In this document: one piece after another, positions 62,444 through 64,000 of the stretch
Layout: every line of letters starts with the position of its first letter
Position numbering within the stretch: the first letter of the stretch is position 1
NCBI RefSeq assembly: GCF_011761305.1
Contig: NZ_JAAOZC010000010.1
Location: forward strand, 1-64,000
Origin: Sphingomonas vulcanisoli
Lineage (GTDB): Bacteria; Pseudomonadota; Alphaproteobacteria; Sphingomonadales; Sphingomonadaceae
DNA: 64,000 nt
Direction of reading: 5' to 3'
Made by a program: the position numbers and the translations under genes
Notes under the pieces: generated by a model
The model's input: only the letters and a program-made list of their open reading frames with translations
What the model was told of the DNA's origin: nothing
The model's database searches: none

Positions 62444-63144
62444 GGCGTCACCACCGGGTCGGCACGATAGGTCTCGACCTGAAATCCGAGCGGATTCCTG
62501 TACCGATCGCCCTCGGCCATCGGCGCGTTGGTGTAGCCGAACGTCACCGTCGCGATCCAATCGGTCGATTGCGCAGCGGTGTCGGTTTGAACGGTTCGCG
62601 TGAAGCGCACATTTGCCACCCGATTGTTGATGAAACTGATGTTGGTGATCCGCGCGGTCGCGAAGACACGGTCGCCCCAGAGGGTTCGCGGACTCTGCGG
62701 ATTGCGCGGACTGATGAAGCTCGCCCAGCGTTGCTGCTCGGAGGGCTGGGAGAGGATTGCGACGGTGTCGTAGCTCTCCTGCGCCGAGGCGGGGTTCCAG
62801 CTCTCTCTGTTTCGCACATATTGCGCGAGGAAGAATTTCGTGACCGCCTCGTCATATCGGATCGGTGCCTTGCCGGTGAGCTGGGTCTGGACGTCGACTG
62901 CCCCGGTCGTCTGGTTGACCCGCACGGTCACCAGCTCGATCCGCTTGAGCGGCGTGAGCGCGACGACGGCCGCGAGTCCTGCCAAGCCGACCAGGACGCC
63001 GATCACGGCGAGGATCCAGGCCAGCCGCTGCGATCGTTTCGCGGCGCGCAGCCGCTCCTGATCCCAACTGCGGGCGTCGGCAAAATAGCGCTGGAGTTCG
63101 GTGGGGAGGACGCCCTCGGCCATCGTACGCTCAGCAGCTTGCAT
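62440..63144 (-). CDS. virB8: VirB8 inner-membrane assembly protein
   Basis: A protein of about 234 residues with one N-terminal helix (LAWILAVIGVLVGLAGLAAV) and the NTF2-like VirB8 domain (RYDEAVTKFFLAQYVRNRES, then RITNISFINNRVANVRFTR). It helps build the channel. ATG 63144 is used; ATG 63123 is possible, and an upstream in-frame ATG lies within the VirB7-like gene. No ribosome site is clear, so coupling to the upstream gene is likely. Confidence 0.88.
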   Translation of the reverse strand: MQAAERTMAEGVLPTELQRYFADARSWDQERLRAAKRSQRLAWILAVIGVLVGLAGLAAVVALTPLKRIELVTVRVNQTTGAVDVQTQLTGKAPIRYDEAVTKFFLAQYVRNRESWNPASAQESYDTVAILSQPSEQQRWASFISPRNPQSPRTLWGDRVFATARITNISFINNRVANVRFTRTVQTDTAAQSTDWIATVTFGYTNAPMAEGDRYRNPLGFQVETYRADPVVTP

Positions 63145-63418
63145 AATTCGAGGGCGCGGCTGCCGCGGAGGTTTTCGCAGGCGGCGGCATGGGCGGTGTG
63201 GCGTCACCCTTGAGAGGCTCACTCGGTGGAGCCGACATATCAGCGGGCGCTTTCGGCGGCGCGCCTGGCAACACCGTACCGTAAGGATTGGCGTCTCGCC
63301 GATGCTTGCCGTCGCACACCGCGAGCTTAGGCAATTTACCGGCGCACCCGGTGAGTCCGATCGTCGCGGCGATCATGGCTGAGCCCACCAGGCGGGCGTA
63401 GACGAAGCGAGCAGTCAT
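63131..63418 (-). CDS. VirB7-like lipoprotein
   Basis: A 95-residue lipoprotein: a signal peptide ending in the lipobox IGLTGCAG, then a short domain and a long proline/alanine-rich tail. Its place between virB6 and virB8, the lipobox and the size fit VirB7, but the sequence itself is too variable to prove it. It overlaps virB6 and virB8. Confidence 0.7.
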   Translation of the reverse strand: MTARFVYARLVGSAMIAATIGLTGCAGKLPKLAVCDGKHRRDANPYGTVLPGAPPKAPADMSAPPSEPLKGDATPPMPPPAKTSAAAAPSNYASC

Positions 63419-64000
63419 GCGCTGATGGATCCTCCGGAAAATTCATGAGGTGGGCGCTGTTTGGGAGGTCGAGGCGTCGGTCGACGGAGCATGGATCGCG
63501 CCGCCAGACCGGCACCGATCATCGATCCGGCAAACTCGCCGGCACCGACCGAAGCACCGCCCGCAATGCCCGATGCGAGCGAGGGCGCCTGAAAAAAGAA
63601 GAAGGCGCCGAGCAGGAAATACGTAATGTAGAAGGCAGCCTGATTTTCCGGGCTGCTTAACGAAACGCCGGTGACCGCCGTATCGCCAAGGTCAGTGATG
63701 AGCGCGGCCATCGTCGTGATGACGGCTAGCAGGATGATGTAGTTGAAGGCTTGGCCGAGCCAGCCATTGAAGAACCTACGGCCCCATTCGAACAGCGACA
63801 GCGCGATGAAAATGGGCCCGAGCGCGATGATAACCGCGAGTGCGACCACAGCCATCATGCTGACACCAAAACCAATGACCGCGGCGATCTCGGACGCCAG
63901 ATCAACGAAGAACGCGAGGATATAGAGTTCGATCTCATAGCCAAGCTGGGTGACCGGAAGCGCTTGCGCCTTATCGCGACAGCGTTGTGAGACGACTTTC
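63415..64000 (-). CDS. virB6: VirB6/TrbL polytopic membrane protein (5' part outside window)
   Basis: The frame stays open to the right edge, so the N-terminal part is missing. What is visible has several membrane helices (MAVVALAVIIALGPIFIALS, YIILLAVITTMAALITDL, AFYITYFLLGAFFFFQAP) and a C-terminal proline/arginine-rich tail. This is the VirB6 inner-membrane channel component. It overlaps the lipoprotein gene by ATGA. The rest of the virB set (virB1-5) should lie just beyond the window. Confidence 0.85.
   Translation of the reverse strand, partial: KVVSQRCRDKAQALPVTQLGYEIELYILAFFVDLASEIAAVIGFGVSMMAVVALAVIIALGPIFIALSLFEWGRRFFNGWLGQAFNYIILLAVITTMAALITDLGDTAVTGVSLSSPENQAAFYITYFLLGAFFFFQAPSLASGIAGGASVGAGEFAGSMIGAGLAARSMLRRPTPRPPKQRPPHEFSGGSISA

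Overview
The window reads as high-GC alphaproteobacterial DNA, most likely a sphingomonad (Sphingomonas, Sphingobium or Novosphingobium type). This rests on gene content, codon use and a VirB-type transfer locus; no rRNA or other species marker is present. The right three quarters look like a conjugative plasmid or plasmid-like element carrying parAB, a relaxase, a VirD4/VirB apparatus and a primase. The left part is a nitrate assimilation cluster, and the sequence alone does not say whether it belongs to the same replicon or is chromosomal DNA next to an integrated element.

Layout. 0-1.25 kb: a doubtful small ORF and a single-gene IS200/IS605-like element whose start codon lies in a 28-bp perfect hairpin arm. 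1.25-14 kb: nitrate assimilation, with nasT-nasS (sensor and antiterminator), a NasA transporter, an outer-membrane channel, nirBD, nitrate reductase, cobA (siroheme) and mobA/moeA (molybdenum cofactor). Both main transcripts begin with hexaloop hairpins followed by a strong terminator, as expected for NasT control. mobA is broken by an extra G in a G8 run. 14.2-15.6 kb: a frameshifted AI-2E-type permease and a 49-aa DUF2256 protein. 15.7-42.6 kb: a long block almost entirely on the + strand, with a methyltransferase/strawberry-notch helicase, a large ParB-like protein, an ArdC-like zinc protein, VbhA-Fic, a stress-gene block, a DUF2493 protein, a HEPN protein, ssb, hipBA, a sensor kinase, vapBC and parAB. 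42.6-44.3 kb: a candidate oriT, mobC and relaxase. 44.5-52.5 kb: cargo, including a PHP-domain ATPase next to a CHAT/caspase-like protease (a possible defence pair), an unknown protein and a tyrosine recombinase. 53-55 kb: BON, universal-stress and flavodoxin-fold proteins. 55.3-64 kb (- strand): primase, VirD4, VirB11, VirB10, VirB9, VirB8, a VirB7-like lipoprotein, and VirB6 cut by the window edge.

Two points stand out. First, a palindrome (AAGTTTGTT-N2-AACAAACTT and close variants) occurs nine times between 15.6 and 55.3 kb, densest around parAB, often 65-95 bp upstream of a start codon and sometimes inside genes. It may be the binding site of the plasmid ParB, in the manner of the RK2 protein KorB. 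Second, an RP4/VirD2-like nic core at 42.69 kb on the - strand would send the 15-42 kb block into the recipient first. The incoming strand would then be the template for the + strand genes. This fits a leading region carrying ssb, ArdC, helicase and toxin-antitoxin genes, and several of these genes share conserved hairpin-bearing leaders.
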